NCBI RefSeq assembly: GCF_000026945.1
Contig: NC_012867.1
Span: 1,674,001-1,738,000 of the forward strand
DNA: 64,000 bases
Origin: Candida dubliniensis CD36
Lineage: Eukaryota; Ascomycota; Pichiomycetes; Serinales; Debaryomycetaceae
Reading direction: 5' to 3'
Position 1 is the stretch's first letter; each line of letters begins with the position of its first letter. Below, one piece after another: positions 22,042 through 32,727 of the stretch. The translations under genes were made by a program, and so were the position numbers. The notes under the pieces were generated by a model. It did no database searches, had not been told where the DNA came from, and worked only from the letters and a program-made list of their open reading frames with translations.

Positions 22042-23676
22042 ATGTCAACGTATTCTATACCCTATTACAATCAAATGAACGGAAATAATTACAACGGTAT
22101 GCCCCAGCAGACAACTGCAGCTAACCAACAAGCTTTTTCTCAGCAACAACCGACAGCAACAGGTAATACTAGCCAACAGCAACAACAACAATCAGCAGCC
22201 GTGGCCGCCGCTGCTGCTGCTCAACAACCTTACAACTACATGTTTTATCAGCAACAAGGACAACCGGGTCAACAGACAACAGGACAGCAACAATATGATT
22301 ATAGTGCATACAATAGATACCTGTACCCTGCCGCAACATCTCAGCCAAATTACTATCAGCAAACAATCCCTAATCAATTGTCACAACCACAACCACAGCA
22401 TTACAATGGATCAAACCGTAATTACACAAGCGCTCCTAGCGGGGCCCCTATACCTTCAAATTCCACCAGCGGGCCTTCACAACAGCCACCACTACCAGGT
22501 CAGCAGGCAGTACCCATTCCACCACATGTATCGACAATGCAACAACCAACTCCTGTTCAGGATACATTGAACACCTCGAATACTTCCACTGTGGGGCAAT
22601 TCCAACCACCGGGAATCAGGCCACGAGTGACAACTACGATGTGGGAAGATGAAAAGACCTTGTGTTATCAAGTCGATGCCAATAATGTGTCAGTTGTCAG
22701 AAGAGCAGATAATAATATGATCAATGGGACCAAATTGCTCAATGTGGCCCAAATGACACGTGGTAGAAGAGACGGGATTTTGAAATCGGAAAAAGTAAGA
22801 CACGTTGTGAAAATTGGATCGATGCATTTGAAAGGAGTCTGGATTCCATTTGAAAGAGCGTTGGTCATGGCTCAACGTGAAGGCATTGTGGATATGTTAT
22901 ATCCTTTGTTTGTCAGAGATATTAAACGAGTCATCCAAACAGGAGTCACTCCTAATGCTGCTGCTGCCGCCGCCGCTGCAACAGCCGCCGCTGCTTCTAC
23001 CTCGGCTCCTCCCCCACCACCTGCTGGTACTGCTACTGCTGGTACTCCCAAAATCACTGGTGGAAATAGGAACAGTATTTCTGCTACCAATGGTGGTAGT
23101 AGTGCGTCTGGTGCTTCTGGTGCGGGTTCCACCACTAGTCCTGTAAATACCAAAGCTGCTACTACTGGTACACCTCAAGGTAATTATTATCAAGCTTACA
23201 ATCAGCAGCAGCAGCAGTATCCTCAACAGTATGGTCAATACAATGCTCCTGGTAAGAATCAGAATACACCTGGATCACAACAAGGCTCTGCAACTTCAAC
23301 CAACGATCTGTACTTACAGCAAGCTCAAGCTCAACAGCAACAAGTATACGGCTATCAACTGAATTTTTATCCGAATGCTGCCCCTGCTGGCGGTAATTAC
23401 TATTCGAATTATTACCAACAGCAGCAACCAAACTATGCATCATCATATCCATATCAACAACAGCTGCTGCAACAAAAACAACAGCCTAATCAACAACAAC
23501 AATCAGATCAACAGCAAACAGTTGCATCTTCTACACCCAGTGGTGGTACAGGAACTAGATCGGTCCATCAATCACCTCAAGTTCAAGGGTCGGTTCACCC
23601 CTCACCCCAACAACACCAAACTAATCAATCTGCTCTACAATCTACTACCACTCACGCTAAGGAAGAAAAGCAGTAA
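22042..23676 (+). CDS. EFG1: APSES transcription factor Efg1
   Basis: 544 codons. The N-terminus [15 protein letters not shown] and the core match C. albicans Efg1. A Gln-rich N-terminal region with polyQ and polyA runs (about 45-85) precedes the APSES DNA-binding domain (about 195-302). That domain includes [40 protein letters not shown] and [13 protein letters not shown], the basic helix-loop-helix-like fold. Ala/Pro runs (306-340) and a Gln/Tyr-rich tail follow; these low-complexity ends support condensates and activation or repression in C. albicans. Efg1 is a nuclear master regulator of hyphal growth, biofilms, white-opaque switching and metabolism. Five in-frame CTG codons (94, 423, 440, 475, 476) lie outside the DNA-binding domain and should encode Ser. 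Compared with my memory of the C. albicans protein the polyQ runs are shorter, suggesting C. dubliniensis. It converges with RAD26. Confidence 0.98.
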   Translation: MSTYSIPYYNQMNGNNYNGMPQQTTAANQQAFSQQQPTATGNTSQQQQQQSAAVAAAAAAQQPYNYMFYQQQGQPGQQTTGQQQYDYSAYNRYLYPAATSQPNYYQQTIPNQLSQPQPQHYNGSNRNYTSAPSGAPIPSNSTSGPSQQPPLPGQQAVPIPPHVSTMQQPTPVQDTLNTSNTSTVGQFQPPGIRPRVTTTMWEDEKTLCYQVDANNVSVVRRADNNMINGTKLLNVAQMTRGRRDGILKSEKVRHVVKIGSMHLKGVWIPFERALVMAQREGIVDMLYPLFVRDIKRVIQTGVTPNAAAAAAAATAAAASTSAPPPPPAGTATAGTPKITGGNRNSISATNGGSSASGASGAGSTTSPVNTKAATTGTPQGNYYQAYNQQQQQYPQQYGQYNAPGKNQNTPGSQQGSATSTNDLYLQQAQAQQQQVYGYQLNFYPNAAPAGGNYYSNYYQQQQPNYASSYPYQQQLLQQKQQPNQQQQSDQQQTVASSTPSGGTGTRSVHQSPQVQGSVHPSPQQHQTNQSALQSTTTHAKEEKQ

Positions 23677-24657
23677 GCATCAGCCTTGTTCTCGTCCACT
23701 GGTGTTTTAGAGGTATAGCATATATTTAATTAAAAAATAAGGGAAAGCTTCCTCCATCAGAAATAAGACAAAAGAAATAGTATATATCATAACCCTCTCT
23801 TCTTTTCCCCTCCCCTCCCCTCCCCCCAATCCATTGACATAAACGATTTAGTACTATCTGTGACAAATTTAAATTTTGATTTATTATTATTTTCAGTTCT
23901 ATCATAGAAATCAACATAAACATAAACGTTATTTTTTGTTTTTATTTTTTGCATAATATCTATCTATATGTATATATATATGTGTGTGTAATTCATTGTC
24001 TTTTCCTTTTCCTTTTCTTTTTTGTTTTCTCAAGTGTGTAATAATATTATTAATAGTATCTAAAATATTCATGCAAGTCTGTTTTATTGATTGGCTGCAA
24101 AAAAAAAGAGATATTAGTGTGTTCTATGTGTTGTTACGGTGCATGAAACATGAAGCAGCAAGCACCAGCAGGCAAGCAAGTATCAAGATGCAAGCACCCA
24201 AATGCGGAAGGTACAAACAAAATGTAATTGGACAAAAGTGAACAAACAAGAAACAAAAATGCATAAATGTAATTATTTAAAAGAAAGAAACCATTGGGAT
24301 ACCTGCAGTTTCGTTAGGAGTAATATTAATTCTTTTGAATGACAAGTAAATATAATCGCTTCTTTTTATTACCGTTGCACAATTGAGGTATGATATCATC
24401 AGATTGATATCATTACCGATTATAAGTAGCAAAAACAACTGTACATCTCAAGAAAAATGCCGTCCTTCGTAGAGAAACCAAAAAAAAAGAGTATCTTCAT
24501 TTACATAGCTTAACAGCGGTAGTGTTACAGATAAAATGAATTGCAACTACTAAGCGTACTATCATTATTATACCATCAAAAGATGTATAAATAGCTACAT
24601 TATATCTATTCTAACACCCAAAAAAAGGTAGCCAGAACATCAACCTCGTAATATTCC
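23677..24657. other. Convergent 3' region between EFG1 and RAD26
   Basis: This is the 3' UTR territory of two convergent genes. It contains a striking C-run cluster at 23807-23827 (four C runs of 4-6 separated by single T), an (ATGT) stretch near 23960-23990, and otherwise AT-rich DNA with no supported gene. Confidence 0.6.
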
Positions 24658-27600
24658 TCATTCTTGTTGCTTTATAAACTCATTCTTCAATTTCCAGCCC
24701 TTTCTTGATGAATCCCAATTCGCAATTTCTCTCAACATAGACCTAATCATAATCATTTCATTTTCAGTACTCATGGATAACTTGACATTCTTAATAATAT
24801 CATTAGAAGTACTGAAGTTGTCCATTTGGTCACCCAAATAATCCACTAAACTTTCCATTATTTGTTTTCGATCTGGTTCTACTTTAATATCATCTGGCTT
24901 GTCGGCTCCTGCTAATTCATTCTTTTGCCTCAAATTTTGTAAAATGGTACTTGACGAGTTTGTCAACTTTCTCTTTTTCAGCCCAAACTTGCCAGCACTT
25001 CCAAATTTCCCCGTCCATGTCGGCGTACCTATTACATTTTTTCTTGTTTGCATTCGAGATCTCTTTAATGCTTCCGCAGCAGCAGTGGCAAGTTTATCTG
25101 CTTCTTTTTCAACAAGACTAGATTCATTCTCATTCGATCCACTGATGATATCGTCATGCTGCAATGTACTATGGACTCCACTCTGGGCAAAAATACTCGA
25201 CATGATACGATTATCTTCATTTGCCAGGTATGTGCTGTCTCTGGTTTCCCCATTTTGCTCACCATCTTCAAACTTGTCCAATTTTGAAACTCCAGATATA
25301 TTGGCAACCTGTGAAAAATCATCGTCGTCCTTGTATTTTTTCTTAAACAACCCTTTGGACTTCCGAGGCTTTGTCCCAGAATATTTTTGCTGTGATTGCT
25401 CTCCACCTTCAAACAAATGTGCTGTCTCGGTGCCTTCCTCATCCTGGTCCCCCAATGTAAACAAATCATGCAAATCATTGGCTTTGAAAAACCGTCGCTG
25501 TTTAGGATCCTTTAAAATCTTGTTGGTCAAAAACGTCTTAAATATTTGCCGGTGGTAAATTTTCTCTTCAATAGACCCTGTAGTCATTAACCTGTAAATT
25601 GTTATGTCTCGTTTCTGGCCCAATCTCCATGCCCTCTCTCTTGCTTGGATATCGGTAGAAGGGTTCCAGTCGGGATCATAAATAATCACCCTGTCAGCCC
25701 CCGTCAAATTAACTCCTAACCCTCCCACTTTTGTTGTCAACAAAAACACATGCATATCTGGATCCTGATTGAATGCATCAACTAACATTTGACGCTTGGA
25801 AATCGGTGTACTGCCATCCATTCGCAAGTACTTGAAATCACCACCATTAATCAAAGACAAATTGGCAACAAACTTTTCTAGTATATCCAACATTTGTCGA
25901 GTTTGACAGAAAAGTAATGTTTTATGATTCTCATGTTGCCAAAGCCGTAACAAGTTCTTCAATACTTGCATTTTGCCTGATTTCGCGGGGTCGCCGTAGT
26001 TTTTCTTCTTCATTAATGTATCTCGATATACCAAGTCTGGGTGATTGCATATTTTGCGAAGTATATCCACCCCCATTAAAACGTTTCTTTTGCCCTTTAA
26101 AATAGATTCTAAATCTTCGCTTTGGAGAAAGCTCTCGTACAATTCCTGTTGGATTTTGGTTAATTTGACAAATAAGACCATTTCATTTTTCTTGGGCAAG
26201 TCTTGCGCAACATCGCTTTTCAATCGTCGAAGCATATATGGGGATATCAAATCACGTAGCACCACAGCACATTTGTACGCCGTTTTCACTTGCAAGTTGT
26301 TTGAGTTGGCATAGCCCCCAATGTTTATAGGGATCGAAAACTGCTGTTGAAACACAGGCAAAGTCCCCAATCTACCGGGGAAAACAAAATCAAATAGTGA
26401 CCATAATTCAATCAAGTTGTTTTGAATAGGGGTACCAGATAATATGATCCTATTGACAGTTTTGATCTTTTTGCAAGTAAGGGAAATATCCAGATCCGGG
26501 TTTCTTATTTTGTGTCCTTCATCTAATACCACATAGCCCCATTCTCGTGGTAGGATATGTTTCGAGTATATTCTTAACCCAACATAAGTAGTCACTAACA
26601 CATGACCTTTTTCCATAACTCTATCAATAATCTCTTGGGCATTAATTTGGCTCTTGATCCCGTGAAGGGAGGATTGCGTTGAATCTGGGTCGGTCGACTC
26701 CAAGTATTCTTCTAATTTTGATTCCGATACAGCACCACTCATTCCTGACCCAATGCTATGCAAAATAATACACCTCAATGGGGGCCACCATCGATGAAAC
26801 TCGTTAACCCATTGGTTCAATACGGTCGCTGGAACAACAATTAGAACAGGCTTATCTAGCAAACCCGAATAATGCAAGCCCGCAAGGAACGATATAATTT
26901 GAATGGTTTTCCCAAGCCCCATCTCGTCACCAATTATCCCACCAGTCTTTTGGGTGTATAATTCCCATAGCCATTGAACACAAGTTTTCTGATAATCAAA
27001 CAAGGAAGGATAGATATCGCCAGGTAGTTTGAATTTATCATTTAGCTTAGCGTCGGCTATCTTTGGATGTGGAAGAAACCATTCTTCAATTCCCTCTGGA
27101 TGGGGCTGGGTTCTGAGTGATGCTCTTTTGCGTACCCACGTTTGTAATCTTTGCTGGTATAATGATTCATCTCCGTCATCTAAATTATGGAGGAGCAGTT
27201 CTGGCTCTTCATTTGTTTCCTCTCTATCCTCGACTGCATTTTCATTGGCGTCGTCATTGTTGTTGTCATTAACCTCCGAGTCCGACTGATACGCGTAGTC
27301 CTCATCGTTTATCTCGTTGTCAAGACCTGGCTCTCTCAAGAACACATGGCTTTGTTCTTCATGAGTCTGTTCCTGTTCCAGTTGAAATGCATTCTCATTA
27401 CCAAAGGCTGTGATTTTCCCTGTTCGAATCAAATAGTCCCGTTCTGTTTCATCGGGTAGTCTGCTAGTTGATTGGGTTGGCGGTGGCGCACCCTTTTTCA
27501 ATTGAGTCTGGTTCTCTCTCAATCTACTTCTAATATCGTCCACGTCTTGTTGTCGAGGAATCAATTCATTCTCTTCAAACCAGCGAATTTCGTCTTTTAA

Positions 27601-27822
27601 TCGTTTCCTTTCACTTATTTTGGTTCTAGGGTGTGTTAGTTTTGCAGATAGACTTGCAATTTGCCTTTGCGTTGACTCCAAATCTTTTATCGCCTTTGAT
27701 AACCTCTTTTCATCTAATTCTGCATCCTTCAGTAGCAAAACTTTGTTTGCCTTATTGGTTATAGACGTTTCCAATTCATCCTGGTTGACTAACTTGACAT
27801 CTAATTCGTCTAATTCAGACAT
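24658..27822 (-). CDS. RAD26: SNF2-family ATPase Rad26 (Cockayne syndrome B homologue)
   Basis: 1054 codons. An N-terminal helical segment (about 15-110) and an acidic linker (about 170-220) precede the Swi2/Snf2 motor. Motif I is GDEMGLGKT at about 297-304, motif II DEGH near 434, motif III LSGTPIQNN, and the second lobe carries RMDGSTPISKRQ near 665 and GGLGVNLTGADRVIIYDPDWNP with ARERAWRLGQ near 705-740. The order and the extra N- and C-terminal regions are those of Rad26/CSB, which pushes on stalled RNA polymerase II and starts transcription-coupled nucleotide excision repair in the nucleus. The length is close to S. cerevisiae Rad26 (1085). The motif detail and the N-terminal leucine-latch-like region favour Rad26 over other SNF2 members. 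Confidence 0.93.
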   Translation of the reverse strand: MSELDELDVKLVNQDELETSITNKANKVLLLKDAELDEKRLSKAIKDLESTQRQIASLSAKLTHPRTKISERKRLKDEIRWFEENELIPRQQDVDDIRSRLRENQTQLKKGAPPPTQSTSRLPDETERDYLIRTGKITAFGNENAFQLEQEQTHEEQSHVFLREPGLDNEINDEDYAYQSDSEVNDNNNDDANENAVEDREETNEEPELLLHNLDDGDESLYQQRLQTWVRKRASLRTQPHPEGIEEWFLPHPKIADAKLNDKFKLPGDIYPSLFDYQKTCVQWLWELYTQKTGGIIGDEMGLGKTIQIISFLAGLHYSGLLDKPVLIVVPATVLNQWVNEFHRWWPPLRCIILHSIGSGMSGAVSESKLEEYLESTDPDSTQSSLHGIKSQINAQEIIDRVMEKGHVLVTTYVGLRIYSKHILPREWGYVVLDEGHKIRNPDLDISLTCKKIKTVNRIILSGTPIQNNLIELWSLFDFVFPGRLGTLPVFQQQFSIPINIGGYANSNNLQVKTAYKCAVVLRDLISPYMLRRLKSDVAQDLPKKNEMVLFVKLTKIQQELYESFLQSEDLESILKGKRNVLMGVDILRKICNHPDLVYRDTLMKKKNYGDPAKSGKMQVLKNLLRLWQHENHKTLLFCQTRQMLDILEKFVANLSLINGGDFKYLRMDGSTPISKRQMLVDAFNQDPDMHVFLLTTKVGGLGVNLTGADRVIIYDPDWNPSTDIQARERAWRLGQKRDITIYRLMTTGSIEEKIYHRQIFKTFLTNKILKDPKQRRFFKANDLHDLFTLGDQDEEGTETAHLFEGGEQSQQKYSGTKPRKSKGLFKKKYKDDDDFSQVANISGVSKLDKFEDGEQNGETRDSTYLANEDNRIMSSIFAQSGVHSTLQHDDIISGSNENESSLVEKEADKLATAAAEALKRSRMQTRKNVIGTPTWTGKFGSAGKFGLKKRKLTNSSSTILQNLRQKNELAGADKPDDIKVEPDRKQIMESLVDYLGDQMDNFSTSNDIIKNVKLSMSTENEMIMIRSMLREIANWDSSRKGWKLKNEFIKQQE

Positions 27823-29544
27823 GACTAGGGGGTTGATGGAAAAAACATATGAGAGCAGATCATCTTAGCACTAACCTTTTTCATTTTCTTTTTCTTCTTT
27901 TTTTTCTGTCCTAGTTTCTGGAGTTTCACACTTGGGTTGCGAAAGACAAACCGTTATATCACATTAAATTTCTCTAGATAAACTGGGATATATTTTACAA
28001 GTATTGAACAACAGAAACAGCACTGCCCAACGATTGCAAACACTAGATTTGGAGCAAAAAAGCAGTTTAATTGTTAGGTTTGAAAAGTGTAGGACTAAAC
28101 TAAGGAATGTCTTCAAATTGGTAGACTTTCCGCACGACCTTGGCAAATAGTGAATTCAATTGTACCATGAAACAACAGTCTTGACATTTCTTTATTACAA
28201 ATCATGGTATGTGTAACTAAACGTTTGGCTTAATTATGGTTGAATAGATGGTCAATCGATAATTTCTCCTCCTTTCGCTGCTTTTCTTCTTTAGCGGCTG
28301 GGTGATTGAATTCGCGGGGATAGAGAAAAACCCCGAACCAATAGAGAAAATAAATGCCGTGAGGTTTTTAAAAGAAAGTTTAATGTCATTTATTTCTAAG
28401 TAATTCCTTGTTGATGGGTGACATTGCACACATCACCCCCACTGTCTCTTTCATTTCCACCAAATGTTTAATAATTGTAAACTTGAAACACATATAATTA
28501 AAATTTATCTATTAAGCTCGTGGTGATTTTGGCTATAGATTAAACTGCATCGACATTGTTAGTTTTGGGCTTTTTCGAATATCGGCTATAAACAAAACTA
28601 AAAAAAAAAAAAAAAATTGATCTGCACCTGGGGGCCGTCTCTAAATTAGCACACTATTTTTTTTTTTTTGTTGAAGAGGAGGAGGGGGAGGGGGGGGAAT
28701 TGTTGCAAACAGCACTAACCCAATCACTACAACAATTATTGGAAACAGTGCAAAGAAGAGCTTGGTCTTCTCATTTGTAATGAAATATCTTAAAGTACTA
28801 CTATACATAGTGTATTGGATTAAAATGGCTGCTCCTACACGGCAGTTAAAGTCTCGCATATTCTAATTGGTTCGGAGTACACAGCTTCCGAATTCCACCA
28901 TTTGAAACTGTAGTTTGATTTTGAATCAATAGTAGCTGTCAGTACACTTATTTCTTTTTTTCCATTGCAAAAAATGAAGAACATAACATCAATGGTATCT
29001 ATAGATACGCTTTGACCCAGAGAAGTTTGTTCACACACATCAGTAGAATTGGGCTAATAAGAATAGTGATTTGATTTAAACTTTTTGTTTTCTCTCACTT
29101 TTGGCGCCTGTATTTATATGTGTGCGTGTGTGTGTGCCTAAATTAAAATTTCTTGAACTCCAAATATAATTTTAGATTCTTATTTTTTTTTGGTTTCATA
29201 TCATTTTTTTATTCATTCCTTTCTTTATTCTTGTAATTAATTTATTAAGTCACGACGAAGAATTTCTAATTATATATTGCATTTGGTTTATTGGAACTGG
29301 AAGAAGTTTTGTTTGGTCATTTAACTTCAAAAGTAATCTTACAACGAGAAATACCAATCTACATAAAGCTTGTGAGACAACTTCAATCGATTAATTCTGT
29401 GTATTTGTTTATCTCCACTTCCACGACGATCATTTTCTTTGTTTTGAATTGTTTAGTCATTTAATTTTTGTTTCCATTTTCCCTTTCTACTTACGATATC
29501 CCTCCTTTCTTTACATTAGGACTGACGCGAACACCCATTCAACT
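27823..29544. other. Divergent intergenic region between RAD26 and the LRR gene
   Basis: Promoters for both neighbours must lie here. A purine tract with a run of eight G occurs at 28677-28698. A 67-codon minus-strand frame (28835-29038) encodes SIDTIDVMFFIFCNGKK, protein-like and similar to a peptide encoded near 10.1 kb, so a decayed gene copy is possible. TG repeats occur near 29117-29135. No intact gene is seen. Confidence 0.45.
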
Positions 29545-31461
29545 ATGGATTTCAATTTGCAGCATCGAAAGTACCTAGACAAGATTAAAGCCAGTGTGTT
29601 TAAGAAACAGCAAGAACTCCAGCAGCCGGAAGTTTGCCAGCGGCGTCAACCAGACAATGATTTATCCCTTGTGCCAGTCACTTCCCCACCCGACGATCCG
29701 CATCAATATCCTTCCACGTTTTTTTTGAGTCCGGTCACTTCAAACGAATCATATAATTACTATTCTGATCAATCTCTGTCAAAGCGACAGTATTTTGCAG
29801 AGCCTCAGTCACCAGCATCATCTGTAGATGATGGGGAAACCGAGAAGGAAGACAATGAAGATGTCAACTCAGATGCACAGGAAGATCAGGTTGTAGTGAT
29901 GACGACTGAAAGTGAACAAGAGGAGCCCTTTTCACCATTACTTTCCTTCCCATTGGAAATACTTTACAACATTATTGAATATGTGTATGTCGACAATGAC
30001 ATATCATCGATCAATTCCAACTTGGAAAAGTTTGCCAATACAATCCCATTGTTACTGAAAAAGTTCCACAGCTTATCCCTTTGCTTTTTGTACAAGTATA
30101 CAATATTCAACCGACCACATTCATTTGACAAGTTTTTACATAATTTAATAACAGATCCCACGATTGGCAAATACGTTGAGTTTATGGATTTCCAGCAGTT
30201 TACTTCAATAGGCTTGGGAAGGACGGGAAGAATGAATCAAGAAATACAGATGGTTACATATAAAACAATCTCTCAGGCACTTTCCATGACGCCAAACTTG
30301 TTGGAATTCTTAGCATCAGAAAATATCCAAGACGACATGAACGTGACTGTTTTGGATTACTTGTTTAACAAACTACCTAAAATGAAAGCATTAGATTTCT
30401 GTGGCGCTAGCTCAGAATTATTTGCTCGTGCATTTAATGAATTGCACATTACTCGAGAAGATTCATCAATCACAAAATTATCTTTTCATGATTGTTCAAA
30501 CTTGTCGCCAGAAGTGTTTGGCAAAGTATTCCCTCATTTAGTTAACTTGAAACGGTTAGATTTGAACCATACATCAATCACATCACCGGTATTGTTGAAG
30601 CTTCCACTAAATATCCGGTTGACACACTTGTCGCTCGCCCGATGCTCAAAGTTGACAACTAAGGATTTGATCCAATTTTTGGTAGACCATCCAGCAGTAA
30701 ACGGAGGATCGTTACAATGGCTCAATTTGCAAATCGATTCTAATGTGGTAAGCCCATTATCGGATATATATTTATTATACACTCTAAAACATTTAAAGGC
30801 TCCAAAATTGAAATATTTGAATATTGGGGGGATGCCAATTAATTACAAAATATTATTGACAATAAAGGCCAAGTTCGCTGAGTTGGAAAGTTTGAATATT
30901 AGTCACTCACAGCTCAAGGTTGAAGAGTTGAATGAGTTTATGAAAGATAACACGATAATTAAATATCTCGATTTAACTGGGATCAAACTGTTAACTTCCA
31001 ACCTATCGGCATTTATGAAGAAGAACTTTTATAGCGGGCTTGTCGCCATTGAATATGATTACAAATCATTATACGATTATACTGCGAATGGCGACCTTAT
31101 TAGAATATCACCTTTGCAAACGTCATTTATCGGAGAGCTGATTCCACCCACTACATGGCGGTTTTACGACAATGAAGGAAGACGAGCATGGATATACAAA
31201 ACTGATGAAATAGCCAACAAGCCAAATACACCCAAAACATCAAATCTTGTGTTTTATGATTTGGAAACCGGGAACAAAATTGTAAACACTGTGAAAAAGC
31301 CCGAGTTTTTAAAGTATGGGAGTCGTAAAATAAACTGTTCTATTGGGTACTATAACTTGAATGGTTACAAGGGTAAAAAGAGTATAGATGACTCTTATTG
31401 CTGGCCTGTTGAATTCAGTCAACGTGGAATTTATAATTATTATTCCTTGAATGTGAAATAA
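29545..31461 (+). CDS. Leucine-rich-repeat protein with an F-box-like segment
   Basis: 638 codons from the ATG at 29545; the frame is open upstream but begins without an ATG. The first 120 residues are polar and acidic. LSFPLEILYNIIEYVYVD (about residues 132-149) resembles an F-box: Pro-Leu-Glu-Ile-Leu followed by a hydrophobic helix. From about 250 to 510 there are irregular leucine-rich repeats, for example NLKRLDLNHTSI, LTHLSLARCSKL, KLKYLNIGGMPI and ELESLNISHSQL. The C-terminus has a WRFYDNEGRRAWIYK block. Such F-box/LRR proteins usually choose substrates for SCF ubiquitin ligases; I cannot name the substrate or a yeast gene with confidence. The nearest likely counterparts are uncharacterised F-box proteins of the S. 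cerevisiae YDR306C type. It is divergent from RAD26. Confidence 0.8.
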   Translation: MDFNLQHRKYLDKIKASVFKKQQELQQPEVCQRRQPDNDLSLVPVTSPPDDPHQYPSTFFLSPVTSNESYNYYSDQSLSKRQYFAEPQSPASSVDDGETEKEDNEDVNSDAQEDQVVVMTTESEQEEPFSPLLSFPLEILYNIIEYVYVDNDISSINSNLEKFANTIPLLLKKFHSLSLCFLYKYTIFNRPHSFDKFLHNLITDPTIGKYVEFMDFQQFTSIGLGRTGRMNQEIQMVTYKTISQALSMTPNLLEFLASENIQDDMNVTVLDYLFNKLPKMKALDFCGASSELFARAFNELHITREDSSITKLSFHDCSNLSPEVFGKVFPHLVNLKRLDLNHTSITSPVLLKLPLNIRLTHLSLARCSKLTTKDLIQFLVDHPAVNGGSLQWLNLQIDSNVVSPLSDIYLLYTLKHLKAPKLKYLNIGGMPINYKILLTIKAKFAELESLNISHSQLKVEELNEFMKDNTIIKYLDLTGIKLLTSNLSAFMKKNFYSGLVAIEYDYKSLYDYTANGDLIRISPLQTSFIGELIPPTTWRFYDNEGRRAWIYKTDEIANKPNTPKTSNLVFYDLETGNKIVNTVKKPEFLKYGSRKINCSIGYYNLNGYKGKKSIDDSYCWPVEFSQRGIYNYYSLNVK

Positions 31462-32727
31462 GAGTGTTTAATGGTGGTAAGTGTTTTTGAGTTTGTATTG
31501 GTATGCACTGACTATATAGGTTTTCGAAGAGCAACCTGGACTAGCCAGAGTAGTTTTCCACAATATACAAAAGTTCTGCATGCATTTAGTAACTATAACA
31601 GTAAATACAAATCAGTTTTTCCATAACTTGGTCTTTCTAATTATTTTATGTTCTTTTTTTGTTTGGTTTTTTGTCTTTTTTTTGTTGCAAATCATCCTCA
31701 AAGTTTTACTTATCAATATTGTGGTACTCGGATAAAAGAAAAAAAAAAGATCATTCGAAAAGATTAATAAAAAAATACAAAGTAAAAAAGAGCCAGGTTG
31801 AATTGGTGGTGTGGTGTGGGGTGGGGTGGGTTTGGAGATGTTAGATAAAACATGTAATTACAAGTTAACTGGCTCAAGTACAATAAAGCAAAATTGACAT
31901 GGTTTCGGAAAAGTGCTTTTTTTATTTACTAATCCAGCAACAATAAGAACGTTTCTGGCTAGTGATAGCAGCTTGTCAATTGTTGTAGGCTATAGTAGTA
32001 AGCAATTACACATAGAGGGTGGTATTGGAAAAGTGTTCTCGGAATTGTTGAATCATGATTAGTGTCCTGATTGTGGGGAAAACAAAATATAGGCAAAGGT
32101 CGGCTTTAAAATCAAAGGAACAAATCAAACGAGAAAAGTATGGCGGAGAATCTCTAAACCTACACAGTGTCCAGTTCTGAACTGCCGTTCTGTCATCCAT
32201 ATCTATTTACCATAGAATGATGAAAGAAAAGAGAAAAAAGTCAAATGCTTTTAATTGTAAAGTCTGTAAGATATAATCAGCTTTTACATTTCCTTCGCCG
32301 CCCATATTGATTCACAGTCATTAGAATATACTACTTGTTTCTGTAAACATGGTGTAGTCCATTATAAACTATACGAATAAAAGTGTTGATAATGATGAGG
32401 ATGTATCTAGTACTTTTGAAATGTCGGAAATACTGGAAATTGACGTTGGTTATGAATACCGGAACAATATTTTGCAACTCTATCATAGCTTCCCCCACAA
32501 GCACCGGAAATACAAAAAATACCAACTACTATCAAAAAAAAAGTGTCAAACACAATCAATCCAAAACCAAATCAAATTGTATATATATGACAAGCAAGTT
32601 CATGATGTTCAAGATTTTTGTTTTCCATTCTTGTTCTTATTACTCAACTTGAACCTTTATTCATTAAAAGCATAGCAACAAGAAAAGCAAACCACAAATA
32701 AACCTCCTGCTCCTCCCAAGAAATAAA
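31462..32727. other. Intergenic region upstream of the flavin monooxygenase
   Basis: Contains GT/TGGGG-rich DNA at 31807-31832 and several A runs. A short plus-strand frame (32421-32675, 84 codons from ATG, open back to a TAG at about 32357) has a protein-like first half (ILEIDVGYEYRNNILQLYHS) but ends in low-complexity sequence just before the next gene. It may be a relic or a leader-encoded peptide. No supported gene. Confidence 0.4.

Noticed and set aside
22872..23153. Antisense and shifted frames within EFG1 (several of 60-113 codons)
   Set aside because: They mirror the Gln, Ala and Pro codon repeats of EFG1 and encode only low-complexity peptides.
24899..25558. 219-codon plus-strand frame inside RAD26
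   Set aside because: It is antisense to a strongly conserved gene, has no known motif, and its start is not an ATG.
32421..32675. 84-codon frame directly upstream of the monooxygenase
   Set aside because: Only half looks protein-like, no family is recognised, and it ends in low-complexity DNA 53 bp before the next ATG. Mentioned as a possible relic only.
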